This document shows positions 31,038 through 39,913 of a stretch of 46,030 bases of DNA, in pieces (positions within the stretch are counted from its first letter, which is position 1; every line of letters starts with the position of its first letter). A program made the translations under genes and the position numbers. Origin of the DNA: DASTPP01 sp035762175 (GTDB lineage: Bacteria; Myxococcota_A; Polyangia; Polyangiales; Polyangiaceae); assembly GCA_035762175.1 (NCBI GenBank), contig DASTPP010000093.1, forward strand, positions 1 to 46,030, written 5' to 3'. The notes beneath the pieces are model-generated. The model did not search any database. It was not told the DNA's origin and was given only the letters and a program-made list of their open reading frames with translations.

Positions 31038-31355
31038 TCAGTCGTCGTCGTCGGACGGCGACTCGCGCTCGGGCTCGCGCCGGGCCTGCCAGAGGCGCTT
31101 GGCGTGCGTGTAGATGGTGCGCGCGACCCAGTCGCTCTCTTCGAAGGAGAGCGCGGGCTTGAAGGCCGCCGAGAAGCCGGCGACGAGCCCTCGCGCCTCG
31201 CTCAAGGTGCCGGGCCAGCCGCCCTCGACCGCGCGCCCTTCGAGGGTGAGCCGCTCGCGGGTGCGCTCGACCCACCGGTCGCCGCACGTCAACGCGTCGC
31301 GCTCGAGGGCGGCGCGGCGCACGCTGAGCGCCTTGGAATCGGGGGGGTTCGTCAC
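31038..31355 (-). CDS. small protein of unknown function
   Basis: 105 residues from GTG 31355, which overlaps the stop of the upstream gene. Features seen: ALERDALTCGDRWVERTRERL, LVAGFSAAFKPALSFEESDWVARTIYTHAKRLW, and an acidic end SPSDDDD. No known motif. Translational coupling to its partner suggests a joint role. Confidence 0.68.
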   Translation of the reverse strand: MTNPPDSKALSVRRAALERDALTCGDRWVERTRERLTLEGRAVEGGWPGTLSEARGLVAGFSAAFKPALSFEESDWVARTIYTHAKRLWQARREPERESPSDDDD

Positions 31356-31636
31356 CCCGCAGAGCCCTTGGCAGGGGCCTCGGAGGCCTCGGCCCCTGCG
31401 GAGCCTTCGAGGCCCTCGGCGTTCTCGTCCTCGTCGGGCGAGTCGTCCGTCTTGAGGGCCGTCAGGCTCTCTTTGGCCGCGCGCAGGCGGCCGAGGGCGC
31501 CCTCGACGGCCTGGCTGATGGTGGTCTTTTCGGCGCGGGGTCGCACCTCGACCGAGCGCAGCGCAGCGTCGAGCTCGCGCTCGGCGGCCCGGATGAGGCT
31601 TCGGGCCGCGTCGATTCTCTCTTGGAGCGGGTCCAT
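31352..31636 (-). CDS. small helical protein of unknown function
   Basis: 94 residues from ATG 31636; a longer reading to 31669 is possible. The first ~65 residues (ERIDAARSLIRAAERELDAAL, VEGALGRLRAAKESL) look like two amphipathic helices or a coiled coil. The tail is acidic and Ala/Glu-rich. Not recognised. Overlaps the downstream start by four bases. Confidence 0.68.
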   Translation of the reverse strand: MDPLQERIDAARSLIRAAERELDAALRSVEVRPRAEKTTISQAVEGALGRLRAAKESLTALKTDDSPDEDENAEGLEGSAGAEASEAPAKGSAG

Positions 31637-31725
31637 GGGTAGCTCGGGCGGGTGCGTCTCTCTCGTCACGCGGCGCGCGCCGCCCGCGCGGCCTCACCGG
31701 ACGCCGCGCGGGGGCGCGCCCGACC

Positions 31726-32025
31726 TCAGCGCCGGAAGCCCGAGCGCATGCCGCCGCCGCCACCGCCGCCGCGCTGGGGGCGCTCTTCGGCCTCGTTGAC
31801 GCGCAGGGCGCGGCCGTCGAGCATCTGGCCGTTCATGGCCGAGGCGGCCTGCTGGGCCGCATCGTTCGAGCCCATGGTCACGAAGCCGAAGCCGCGCGAC
31901 CGGCCGCTGTCGCGGTCGATGATGACCTTGGCGTCGACGACCTCACCGAGGCCCTCGAAGGCCGAACGGAGGGAATCGTCGGTCGTGTGAAACGACAAAT
32001 TACCCACATAAAGACGGTTGCTCAT
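31726..32025 (-). CDS. RRM-type RNA-binding protein
   Basis: 99 residues from ATG 32025. One RNA recognition motif: RNP2 LYVGNLSF (5-12) and RNP1 SRGFGFVTM (43-51) with the aromatic residues that stack on RNA, then ALRVNEAEERP and a Gly-rich tail. This matches the small bacterial RRM proteins of cyanobacteria and myxobacteria, often cold-induced. It is preceded by a 319-bp untranslated region that could hold regulatory RNA structure. Confidence 0.95.
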   Translation of the reverse strand: MSNRLYVGNLSFHTTDDSLRSAFEGLGEVVDAKVIIDRDSGRSRGFGFVTMGSNDAAQQAASAMNGQMLDGRALRVNEAEERPQRGGGGGGGMRSGFRR

Positions 32026-32344
32026 GGAAACACTCTTCTCGCCGCGGCCCCCGAGTCTGCGCGACCGCCCCTGCCGTAGAGAGAGGGGCGGCCCGCCACG
32101 CCTGCTTACCGAACGGGGCCTAGGCCCGGAGCAGGGGCGCAGAGACAGCCCTGCGCCCGCACGAGTCGCCGTCAGTTTGTACCTCGTGCGAGCCTCGGGT
32201 CGACGGGCGACAGCGAGAATCGGTGAGAAGCTGCCGTAACTTGTGAGCGACGCCAGATTAGCACGGTCTCGGGCGAAACCAACGCGTTTTCGGCCCGGCC
32301 GCCAGAAAGTGGCCCGAACGGCACCCCGCCCCTAGCCTCGGCCC
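32026..32344. other. divergent intergenic region (RRM / exonuclease)
   Basis: 319 bases between divergent starts. No ORF. Lower GC near both ends. It could include a long leader for the RRM mRNA; no defined riboswitch or terminator is recognised. Confidence 0.5.
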
Positions 32345-33133
32345 GTGCCGTCCCGCGTCAGCCCCTCGAGCCTGGTCGTCGACATCGAGACCATCCCCGA
32401 CCCCGAGCTCGTCACTACCCCCCCGGCCGAGGGCGGCCCCCTGCCCCCGCCCGTCTGCCACCAGATCGTCGCCATCGGCGTCTGCTGGCTCGACGACCGC
32501 TGCAAGCTGCAGCGCATCGGCCTCGTCGGCAGCGGCAAGCCCGAGGCCGCCATGCTCGCCGACTTCGCCCGCTTTCTCGACGAGCGCGAGCCCCGCCTCG
32601 TCACCTGGAACGGCCGCGGCTTCGACCTGCCCGTCATCGCCGCCCGCTGCTTCCGGCACGGCGTGCCCTTCCGGCATTATTACGAGCGGCGCGAGCTGCG
32701 CTACCGCTTCTCCTGCGACGGCCACTTCGACCTGATGGACTATATGGCCGACTTCGGCGCCGCCCGCCCCGCCAAGCTCGACGTCGCCGCCCGCGCCGCC
32801 GGCATGCCCGGCAAGCTCGGCGTCGACGGCAGCGACGTCGCCCGCCTCGTCGCCGCGGGCCGCCTCGCCGACGTCCAACGGTACTGCGTCACCGACGTGG
32901 TGCAGACCACCGCCGTCTACCTGCGCCTCGAGCTCGTGCGCGGCGCCCTCGACCCCGACGCCTACCGCCGCGCCATGCACCGCCTGCTCTCGGCCGCCGA
33001 GGGCGACCCGCGCTGCGACGAGCTCGTCGCCGCCCTCGACCGCGACCGCCTGCTGCTCGGCGAGCCCGCCTTCGACGCGACCCCCGCCCCGCCCCTGGTA
33101 TACGTGGCCTTCGCCGCCGCCGCGGCGACCTGA
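32345..33133 (+). CDS. predicted 3'-5' exonuclease (PolB-like exonuclease)
   Basis: 262 residues from GTG 32345. DEDD-type motifs: VVDIETIP (Exo I Asp and Glu), VTWNGRGFDLPVI (Exo II) and YCVTDVVQT (Exo III Asp). This fits the family of stand-alone PolB-like 3'-5' exonucleases. It probably trims single-stranded DNA or RNA 3' ends. First gene of a co-directional run to 39867; the peroxiredoxin starts 15 bp later. Confidence 0.93.
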   Translation: MPSRVSPSSLVVDIETIPDPELVTTPPAEGGPLPPPVCHQIVAIGVCWLDDRCKLQRIGLVGSGKPEAAMLADFARFLDEREPRLVTWNGRGFDLPVIAARCFRHGVPFRHYYERRELRYRFSCDGHFDLMDYMADFGAARPAKLDVAARAAGMPGKLGVDGSDVARLVAAGRLADVQRYCVTDVVQTTAVYLRLELVRGALDPDAYRRAMHRLLSAAEGDPRCDELVAALDRDRLLLGEPAFDATPAPPLVYVAFAAAAAT

Positions 33134-33148
33134 CGACGGAGGGCCCCC

Positions 33149-33631
33149 ATGGCGATTGCGATCGGCGCGACCGCGCCCGACTTCGAGCTGGCGTCGAACG
33201 AGCTGACCCCCGAGGGCAAGCCCGGCAAGACGATCCGCTTGAGCACCTTCCGCGGCCAAGCGAGCGTCGTGCTCGCCTTCTACCCGCTCGACTTCAGCCC
33301 CACCTGCTCGGGCGAGATGGCCTGCTTCCGCGACGACGTCGAGGCCTTCCGCGGCCTCGGCGCCCAGGTGCTCGGCCTGAGCGTCGACAGCGCCTGGGCC
33401 CACGCCGCCTTCGCCCAGGCCCACGGCCTCGCCTTCCCCCTGCTCGCCGACTTCGAGCCGAAGGGCGCCGTCGCCCGCGCCTACGGCCTCTACGAAGAGG
33501 CGCGCGGCTTCGCCAAGCGCGCCACCGTCATCGTCGACCGCCAGGGCAAGGTCGCCTACGTCGCCGACCACGGCCTCGGCACCCCGCGCCAGAACCACGA
33601 TCTGCTCGAGGTGCTCAAGGGCCTCGGCTGA
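33149..33631 (+). CDS. AhpC/TSA family peroxiredoxin
   Basis: 160 residues from ATG 33149 with an ACGGAGG site seven bases upstream. The thioredoxin fold shows APDFELAS, then FYPLDFSPTCSGEM with the peroxidatic Cys in P-x-x-x-T/S-x-x-C context, and a late Arg. A second resolving Cys is not obvious; only the nearby Cys in MACF could serve. It reduces peroxides in the cytoplasm. Confidence 0.93.
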   Translation: MAIAIGATAPDFELASNELTPEGKPGKTIRLSTFRGQASVVLAFYPLDFSPTCSGEMACFRDDVEAFRGLGAQVLGLSVDSAWAHAAFAQAHGLAFPLLADFEPKGAVARAYGLYEEARGFAKRATVIVDRQGKVAYVADHGLGTPRQNHDLLEVLKGLG

Positions 33632-33655
33632 GCGGCCCCCGCCCCAGGCCCCCCC

Positions 33656-34270
33656 TTGGCCCGACGCCACGACCGCATCGAACGGCGCCTCTCGTTCTTC
33701 GTCGCGCGCGGCGAGCTCGAGCGCGCGCCCACGCGCTGGCAGCTCTTCGCCGGCTGGCTCGCCATGCTGCCCGTCACCCTCGGCGAGAGCCCCCGCGAGC
33801 GCGCGGTGAGCCGCCGCACCTGGCTCGGCCAGGTGCCCATCCGCGCGCCGCTGCAGGCCCTCTACTGCCCGCGCCAGGCCTGGGTCGACACCGGCCTCGC
33901 CGCCCCGGCCGACGCCATCGTCAAGCATCTGGTCAGCGTCTTCCACGAAGACGCCTTCCTCGGGTACGACCTGCAGCTGCTCGCGAGCGAGCCGGGCGGG
34001 CTCGACCTGCTCGAGCGCGAGGCCGAACGGCACGCGCGCGGCCGGGGCCTCGTCTCGCGCGGCCTGCGCTCGATGGTCGGCGACCCCGGCTACCACGCCC
34101 GCCTCGCCGAGCACGCCCGCCGCGCCATGGCCTCGGCCTACCCCGCGAGCGATCTCGACCCGCGCTTCGCCAGCCTGGTCGGCTTCGCCCGCTTCTGCCT
34201 CACCCTGCCCGCCTGGCCCGAGCTCTCGTTCTACGGCTTCGACCTCGGGCGGCTCGGGGGCGGGCGTTGA
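33656..34270 (+). CDS. protein of unknown function
   Basis: 204 residues from TTG 33656. Mostly helical. Features: LFAGWLAMLPVTLGESPRERAVSRRTW, LGYDLQLLASEPGGLDLLEREAERHARGRG and LPAWPELSFYGFDLGRLG. No signal peptide or known motif. Its stop overlaps the TTG start of the acyltransferase gene (TTGA), so the products are probably linked; a role in lipid handling is possible but unproven. Confidence 0.72.
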   Translation: MARRHDRIERRLSFFVARGELERAPTRWQLFAGWLAMLPVTLGESPRERAVSRRTWLGQVPIRAPLQALYCPRQAWVDTGLAAPADAIVKHLVSVFHEDAFLGYDLQLLASEPGGLDLLEREAERHARGRGLVSRGLRSMVGDPGYHARLAEHARRAMASAYPASDLDPRFASLVGFARFCLTLPAWPELSFYGFDLGRLGGGR

Positions 34271-35082
34271 GCGCCGCGCCGGGCGAGCTCGGGTCGTACG
34301 ACCCGGCGTTCGCGGGCCGCCACGGCCCCCGCCTCTTTCGCGCCCTCTCGGCCTACTTTCGCGCCCGCGTCGAGGGCCTCGAGCACCTGCCCGAGGGGCC
34401 CTTTCTCGGCGTCGGCAACCACTCGGGCGGCACGCTGATGCCCGATACGTTGCTCTGGGGCTCGGGCTACCACGTGCTGCGCGGCTCGCCGCCCCTGCTC
34501 GTGCTCGCGCACGATCTGATGTTCGACGCCTACCCCCGCCCGCTCGCCCGCGCCCTCGCCCGCCTCGGCGCCCTGCGCGCCTCGCGCGAGCGGGCCCTCG
34601 CGGCCCTTCGCGCCGGCTTCGCCCTGCAGGTCTACCCGGGCGGCGACTTCGACGCCGAGCGCCCCTTCGCGCGCCGCCACCAGATCGAGTTCGCCGGCCG
34701 CACGGGCTGGGCCCGCCTCGCCCTCGAGGCGCGCGTGCCCGTCGTGCCCGTCGTCGCCATCGGCGGGCACGAGACGCTCGTCGTTCTCACCGACGGGCGC
34801 CGCCTCGCCCGCGCCCTCGGCCTCGACCGCCGCCTGCGCCTGCAGGTCGTGCCCGTCTCGCTCTGCCTGCCCTTCGGCCTCTTCGTCGGGCCCCTGCCCG
34901 GCTACCTGCCCCTGCCCGCGCAGATCACCGTGCGGGCGCTCCCGCCCCTGCCCGCCGAGCGCTACCCCGTCGGCGCGCACCGCGACCCCGCCGCCGTCGC
35001 CGACCTCGACGCGCGCGTGCGCGCCGCGCTGCAATCGTGCCTCGACGCCATGGCCCGCGCGCGCCGGCCCCTGCTCGGCTGA
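34267..35082 (+). CDS. lysophospholipid/diacylglycerol acyltransferase family protein
   Basis: 271 residues from TTG 34267. GVGNHSGGTLMPD holds the block I His (spaced further from the Asp than in classic HX4D), LQVYPGGDFDAERPF carries the PGG-D/E block, and RVPVVPVVAIGGHE the late conserved stretch. The spacing resembles TMEM68/DGAT2-like acyltransferases. It probably transfers an acyl chain to a lipid at the membrane. Confidence 0.86.
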   Translation: MSAAPGELGSYDPAFAGRHGPRLFRALSAYFRARVEGLEHLPEGPFLGVGNHSGGTLMPDTLLWGSGYHVLRGSPPLLVLAHDLMFDAYPRPLARALARLGALRASRERALAALRAGFALQVYPGGDFDAERPFARRHQIEFAGRTGWARLALEARVPVVPVVAIGGHETLVVLTDGRRLARALGLDRRLRLQVVPVSLCLPFGLFVGPLPGYLPLPAQITVRALPPLPAERYPVGAHRDPAAVADLDARVRAALQSCLDAMARARRPLLG

Positions 35083-35085
35083 CCG

Positions 35086-36411
35086 ATGGGCCCGCGCTGG
35101 CTCGACGCCGCCGCCGCGCCCTCGCTCGCCGGGCTCGACGCGCTCGCCGACGCCTGCGGCGCGCCCACCTACGCCCCCGCCTTCGTCGCCGCGCTCGCCG
35201 CGGGGCTCGAGCCCGGCGCCGAGGGCCCCTGCCCCTACGGCTGGGTCGTGCTCGGCGACGCCGCCCGCCCCCGCGCCGCCGCCCCCGCGTTCGTCACGAC
35301 CGAGGTGCCCCTCGACCGGCTCGCCCCCGCGAGCCGGCTGCGCCTGCTCGCCGGCGCGGCCCGGCGCCTGCCCCGGGCCCTGCGCCGCTCGCTCGTGCTC
35401 GGCACGCACCTGACCGACGAGGGCTCGGCCCTCGCGCTGGGCCCCCGCGACCTCGACGATCTCGTCGCCGCGGGCGAGCGCGTGGCCCGCTCGGCCGGCG
35501 CCCTCACCGTCTTCTGGAAGGACGTACCCGCCGGCAGCGCCCTCGAAGCCCGCCTCGCCGCGCGGGGCTACGCCCCCTTCTGCACGCTGCCCACGGCCCG
35601 GGTCGACCTGCGCCCCTTCCGCACCCTCGACGAGTATTTGGGCTGGGTCGGGGGCGAAGCCAGCTACGGCGATCTGGCCCGCAAGATGCGCGACGCGGGC
35701 TACGACACGCCGGGGCTGCGCGAGCACGCCGCGCGCCTGCGCGCCCGCGGCTCGAGGGCCCTGCTCGCCGACCGCCGCGCCGCGCTCGCCCACGCCCGCG
35801 CGCGGCTCGAGCGGCTCGGCTTCCGGGGCGCGCCGCTCTCGTTCGAGACCCGCCGGCGCCTCGACCCCGCCGAGGCGCGCGCGGCGCACGCCCTCTACCG
35901 CCACCGCCTCGAGGCCGCGCACTTCCGCTGGGAGGCCCTCACCCCCGCGTTCTTCGAGCGCCTCGGCGAGGTCGAGGGCGCGACCTTCTCGCTCGCCCGC
36001 CTCGGCGACGCCCTCGTCGGCTTCTCGGCCTCGATCGTGCGGCGCGGCCTCTTCGTCGCCCTGCGCTCGGGCGCCGACCCCGCGCTGACGAAGCCCCTCT
36101 CGCTCACCCTCTTGCTGATGCTGCGCGACCTCGAGCTCGCCCTCGAGCTCGGCTGCCACGCCCTCTCGCTCGGCCCCACCAGCTACCCGACCAAGGCCCG
36201 CCTCGGCGCCCGCTTCGGCCCCACCTCGGCCATGCTGCGCCTGCTCGGCCCCCTCGCGCCGCTCTCGCCCCTGCTCGCCCGCGCCGTCGACCGCGAGCAC
36301 CGCGCCCTCGGCATCCACCGCCTGCACCAGAGCACCCACCTCGAGGCCTGGGCGCCGAAGGCGCCGCCCCGCCGCCACCCGCGCCCGCACCCGACATCCC
36401 CCACGCCATGA
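35086..36411 (+). CDS. FemAB/GNAT-like acyltransferase
   Basis: 441 residues from ATG 35086, three bases after the preceding stop. TVFWKDVP, LPTARVDLRPFRTLDEYLG and LARLGDALVGFSASIVRRGLFVALRSGADP suggest the duplicated GNAT fold of FemAB or DUF482-like proteins, which transfer amino acids or acyl groups. The C-terminal CHALSLGPTSYPTKARLGAR is typical of that group. The disordered Pro/His-rich end (last ~25 residues) is probably not functional. Substrate unknown; neighbours suggest a lipid product. Confidence 0.75.
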   Translation: MGPRWLDAAAAPSLAGLDALADACGAPTYAPAFVAALAAGLEPGAEGPCPYGWVVLGDAARPRAAAPAFVTTEVPLDRLAPASRLRLLAGAARRLPRALRRSLVLGTHLTDEGSALALGPRDLDDLVAAGERVARSAGALTVFWKDVPAGSALEARLAARGYAPFCTLPTARVDLRPFRTLDEYLGWVGGEASYGDLARKMRDAGYDTPGLREHAARLRARGSRALLADRRAALAHARARLERLGFRGAPLSFETRRRLDPAEARAAHALYRHRLEAAHFRWEALTPAFFERLGEVEGATFSLARLGDALVGFSASIVRRGLFVALRSGADPALTKPLSLTLLLMLRDLELALELGCHALSLGPTSYPTKARLGARFGPTSAMLRLLGPLAPLSPLLARAVDREHRALGIHRLHQSTHLEAWAPKAPPRRHPRPHPTSPTP

Positions 36412-36469
36412 CCCTTCTCCCTCGAGGCCCCGCCCCCGAAGCCCGCCCCCGCCCCAAAGGGGAAACGCC

Positions 36470-38398
36470 ATGAGCCGCGCCGCCGATCTCGTCGCCGCCG
36501 GCCCCGACGCGCTCGCCCGCCGCCTCGAGGCCTGCTTCGCGGCGCACCCCGAGCTGCGCCCCGACCGGCAGCTGCACGACTACCAGCTCACCTACCCGCC
36601 CGCGGTCGCCATCGAGCAGCCCGAGCACGCCCGGCGGCCCGCCGACGACGAGTACCGCGCCCGCGCGCTCGGGGGCCTGCGCGACGCGGGGCTCTACGTG
36701 CACTTCGGCTTCTGCGCTTACCGCTGCCGCTACTGCTTTCATTACGAGCTCAAGGTGCGCGCCGACGAAGGGCGCATGGGGCGCTACGTCGAGGCCCTCG
36801 TCGCCGAGGCGCGGGCGCTGCGGGCGCTCGCCCCCGGGCTGCGGCAGTGCCTCACCTTTCTCGGCGGGGGCACGCCGACGGCCCTGCCCGAGCGGCTCAT
36901 TCGCCGCTTCGTCGAGGGGTATGCGGAGGCCTTCGGGCGGGCGGGCTCGGCCCTGAGCACGGTCGAGGCCAAGCCCGTGACGGCGACCGAAGAGAAGCTG
37001 CGCGCCTACGCCGAGGGCGGCTTCCGCCGGGTCAACTTCGGCGTGCAAACCCTCGACCCCGCGCTCTACGCCTTCCACCACCACGGCGAAGACGTCGCCG
37101 CCTGCCGCGAGGCGATCGGGCGGGCGCGGCGCGTCGGCTACGACTGGGTGAACGTCGATCTGATGTGCGGCCTCGAGCGCGAGACGCCCGCGTCGTGGGC
37201 GCTCACCCTGCGCACGCTCGGCGCGTGGGCGCGCGAGGGGCTCATCGACAGCGTGTTCCTTTACCCCTTCCACGACGACCCGCGCTCGCGCACGTTCCGC
37301 GCGGCCGCGCGCTGCCCCGACTTCGCCCGCACCGCCTTCGCCGAGGCCGAGTACCGGGCGCTGCTCGAGTCGCTCGGCTGGCTCGAGCTCGGCCCGCGCT
37401 TCTTCCGCTCGCCGTCGCACGTCGCCTGCGAGGCGCGCGAGGCCTTGCGCCTCGGCGCCGTGCCCGCCTACGGCGACTCGCTCTACCTCGGCCTCGGGAA
37501 CTCGTCGTTCAGCGTCGGCGAGAGCGCCGCCTACCTCAACACCCGCGACGTCGACCGCTACGTCGACGCCGTCGCCGCGGGCGGCCTGCCCATCTCGCAC
37601 TTCGTCGCGCTCACGCCCGCCCAGAAGGCGGCGCGCGATCTGACCTTCTCGATGCTCTACGCCCCCTTCGTCGACCTCGGAAAGTACCGGCGCAAGTACG
37701 GCCCGGGCGCCGTCGCCCGCCACGAAGAGCGCCTGCGCGCCTGGTCGAACGCCGGCCTCGGCTCGATCGACCGGCTCTTCGGCATCTTCGTGCTCAGCCC
37801 CCTCGGCAAGCTCGTGCACCAGCAGATGCTGGCCGCGCTCTACCTGCCCGAAGACGCCGCGACCTTCCGGCGCGTGATGCTGAAGCGCAAAGAGGCCGGG
37901 GCCGCCTACCGAGGGTATTTAGCGACCCCGAGAGGCCCGCGCGTCGGCCCGGCCAGCCTGCCTTGCCCCCCGGGGGGCTTCTCGCCCGCCCTTCGAGGCG
38001 TCATGGGCCACCCCCGAAGGTCACCGAGCCGCCCCGAAGGCTTGCCCCGCGGCTCGAGAAGCCTTGTAGGCGCCCGGCGAGGCTTGCCCGACGAGCCGAC
38101 AGGGCTTGCCAACCCTCCGAGAGGCTTGCCGGCGGGCTGGCAGGCCTTCGGGGCGGCTCGACAAGCCTCCGGGGTGGGGTCGGCCCCCTTTGGCGGGGGG
38201 CCGGGGGGCCCTCGGGCGGGGCCGGGGCCACCAAACCGGCGCGGTCCGAGATCTTTCGCCGGCCTCGGCCGTACCAAGGCGCCCAAGACCGGCAAGGCGG
38301 CGGGGTCGCTCGCGCCGGCGGCCGAGGCGCGGGGCGCGGGGGCCGCCGCGAGGCGAGCGACGGCCCGACGAAGGAGGCGTGTATGCGCAAGGTGCTAG
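36470..38398 (+). CDS. HemN-like radical SAM protein with unusual C-terminal extension
   Basis: 642 residues from ATG 36470 (AAAGGGG nearby). The radical SAM cluster is CAYRCRYC (Cys 82, 86 and 89). LTFLGGGTPTAL, RVNFGVQTLD and VNVDLMCGLERET are the conserved strands of the HemN/coproporphyrinogen dehydrogenase group. After about residue 480 the sequence turns to Pro/Gly/Arg-rich low complexity encoded by GGCTTGCC-containing repeats and overlaps the next gene by 16 bp. The domain alone is of normal length, so the tail is probably read-through into repeats. True heme synthesis activity is uncertain. Confidence 0.88.
   Translation: MSRAADLVAAGPDALARRLEACFAAHPELRPDRQLHDYQLTYPPAVAIEQPEHARRPADDEYRARALGGLRDAGLYVHFGFCAYRCRYCFHYELKVRADEGRMGRYVEALVAEARALRALAPGLRQCLTFLGGGTPTALPERLIRRFVEGYAEAFGRAGSALSTVEAKPVTATEEKLRAYAEGGFRRVNFGVQTLDPALYAFHHHGEDVAACREAIGRARRVGYDWVNVDLMCGLERETPASWALTLRTLGAWAREGLIDSVFLYPFHDDPRSRTFRAAARCPDFARTAFAEAEYRALLESLGWLELGPRFFRSPSHVACEAREALRLGAVPAYGDSLYLGLGNSSFSVGESAAYLNTRDVDRYVDAVAAGGLPISHFVALTPAQKAARDLTFSMLYAPFVDLGKYRRKYGPGAVARHEERLRAWSNAGLGSIDRLFGIFVLSPLGKLVHQQMLAALYLPEDAATFRRVMLKRKEAGAAYRGYLATPRGPRVGPASLPCPPGGFSPALRGVMGHPRRSPSRPEGLPRGSRSLVGARRGLPDEPTGLANPPRGLPAGWQAFGAARQASGVGSAPFGGGPGGPRAGPGPPNRRGPRSFAGLGRTKAPKTGKAAGSLAPAAEARGAGAAARRATARRRRRVCARC
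38036..38170. repeat. degenerate repeats carrying GGCTTGCC
   Basis: GGCTTGCC occurs at 38039, 38081, 38103 and 38123, with related forms (GCCTTG, CAAGCC) around it, spaced about 20 and 42 bases. The tract runs through the C-terminal extension of the radical SAM ORF. Confidence 0.7.
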
Positions 38399-39867
38399 CG
38401 ACCTGGGTGGCGGGGTGTTTTCTGACGGGCTGCGCGGGCGGGGCGGTGGCGCCCAAGGGCGCGAGCGGGCCCGTCGAGGCGGCGAGCGCCGAGAAGGCGG
38501 ACAAGGGCGAGAAGGCGGGCAAGGGCGAGAAGGCCGACGACGTGAAGGCCGCCCAGGCCGACGACGGGCCGCGCGCCGCGGGCCCCTGGGTGGGGGCCGC
38601 CCCGGTGAGCGACGTGCTGCTCGCGGGCACCGCCGCCGATACGCAGATCGGGGTCTGGGTCGACGTGCCGACGGCGATCGCACAGAGCGCCCGCCCCCCG
38701 GCGAACGTGGCGCTCGTCGTCGACACCTCGGGCTCGATGGCGGGCCTGCGCATCGTCAACGCCCGCCACGCGGCCCGCGCCTTCGTCGACAACCTCGCGG
38801 ACGGCGACATCGTCTCGCTGATCTCGTTCGACGACATCGCCTCCGAGCGCCTGCCGCCGACCCAGCTGGCCCCGCACACCCGCCCGGCGGTGGCGCGCGC
38901 CATCGAGTCGCTGCGGGCCGCCGGCGGCACCAACCTCTTCGACGGGCTGCGCCTCGGCGAGGCGCGCGCGGCGACCTCGCCGCCGACGCACCTCGTGCGG
39001 CGCGTCGTCTTGCTCTCGGACGGGCGCGCCAACGTCGGGCCCGCCAACCCTGCGGTGCTCGGCGAGGTCGCCCGCCGCGGCGCCGAGCGCGGCGTGCAGG
39101 TCACGTCGCTGGGCGTCGGCGAGGGCTACGACGAGACCACCCTCAACGCGCTGGCGGTCGCCTCGAGCGGCCGGCTCTACCACATCGACGAGGCGGGCGA
39201 GACGGCGTCCATTCTCGAGCGCGAGCTCGCGCTCCTGCGCTCGACCGCCGTCACCGACGCCTTCCTCGAGATTGTGCCCGCGCCCGGCGTCGAGCTGCGG
39301 AGCGTGGACGGCGCGCCGGCCATGTCCACCGGCACGGGCCTGCGCGTGCCGCTCGGCGCCATGTTCGCCGGCCAGCACCGCGAGATGCTCGTGCGCGCCC
39401 GCGTCTACGGCCGGCCCGCGGCCGAGTCGGGCTCGCCGCTCGCCCTCGCCAGCGTGCGCTTGCACTTCCGCGACAGCGCCGAGGGCGGGCTCGAGCGCGT
39501 GCACGAGGTCGTCACCCGCTACCGCTGGAGCGACGACCCCGCCGCCGTCGGCGCCTCGACGAACGGCAAGGTGCAGACCATCGCCGCCGCGCTCGAGTCG
39601 GGGCAGGCCGCCGTCGAGGCCGCGCGGCGCATGAACGAGGGCGACTTCCGGGCGGCCGAGCAGAAGCTCGCCGAGGCCGAGGCCCGCATGCGCGACCGGG
39701 CCGCGCGCGCCACGAGCGCCGACGAGAAGAAGCGCGCCAACACCATCGCCAGCTCGATGGCCCAGGCGCGTACGACGGCGCGGGCCGCCGCGGCCGCCCC
39801 GCCGGCGGGCCGCCGCAGCAGCGCGCTGCGCGTCAACGACGCCGCGATGGACACGATGGGGTACTGA
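38383..39867 (+). CDS. von Willebrand factor type A domain lipoprotein
   Basis: 494 residues from ATG 38383, five bases after a perfect AAGGAGG. A signal peptide ends in lipobox LTGC (C17); a Lys/Glu/Ala linker follows (35-65). The VWA domain has MIDAS motif DTSGS (114-118), the Thr in GGTNLFDG and Asp in LLSDGRANVG, as in YfbK-like secreted proteins. A beta-rich region and a C-terminal helical segment follow. It is probably exposed in the periplasm or on the surface and binds proteins through a divalent metal. Confidence 0.95.
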   Translation: MRKVLATWVAGCFLTGCAGGAVAPKGASGPVEAASAEKADKGEKAGKGEKADDVKAAQADDGPRAAGPWVGAAPVSDVLLAGTAADTQIGVWVDVPTAIAQSARPPANVALVVDTSGSMAGLRIVNARHAARAFVDNLADGDIVSLISFDDIASERLPPTQLAPHTRPAVARAIESLRAAGGTNLFDGLRLGEARAATSPPTHLVRRVVLLSDGRANVGPANPAVLGEVARRGAERGVQVTSLGVGEGYDETTLNALAVASSGRLYHIDEAGETASILERELALLRSTAVTDAFLEIVPAPGVELRSVDGAPAMSTGTGLRVPLGAMFAGQHREMLVRARVYGRPAAESGSPLALASVRLHFRDSAEGGLERVHEVVTRYRWSDDPAAVGASTNGKVQTIAAALESGQAAVEAARRMNEGDFRAAEQKLAEAEARMRDRAARATSADEKKRANTIASSMAQARTTARAAAAAPPAGRRSSALRVNDAAMDTMGY

Positions 39868-39913
39868 GGGGCTCGCCGTGCCGGCGGCGCCCGGCCGGGC
39901 GAGCGCCGCCGGC

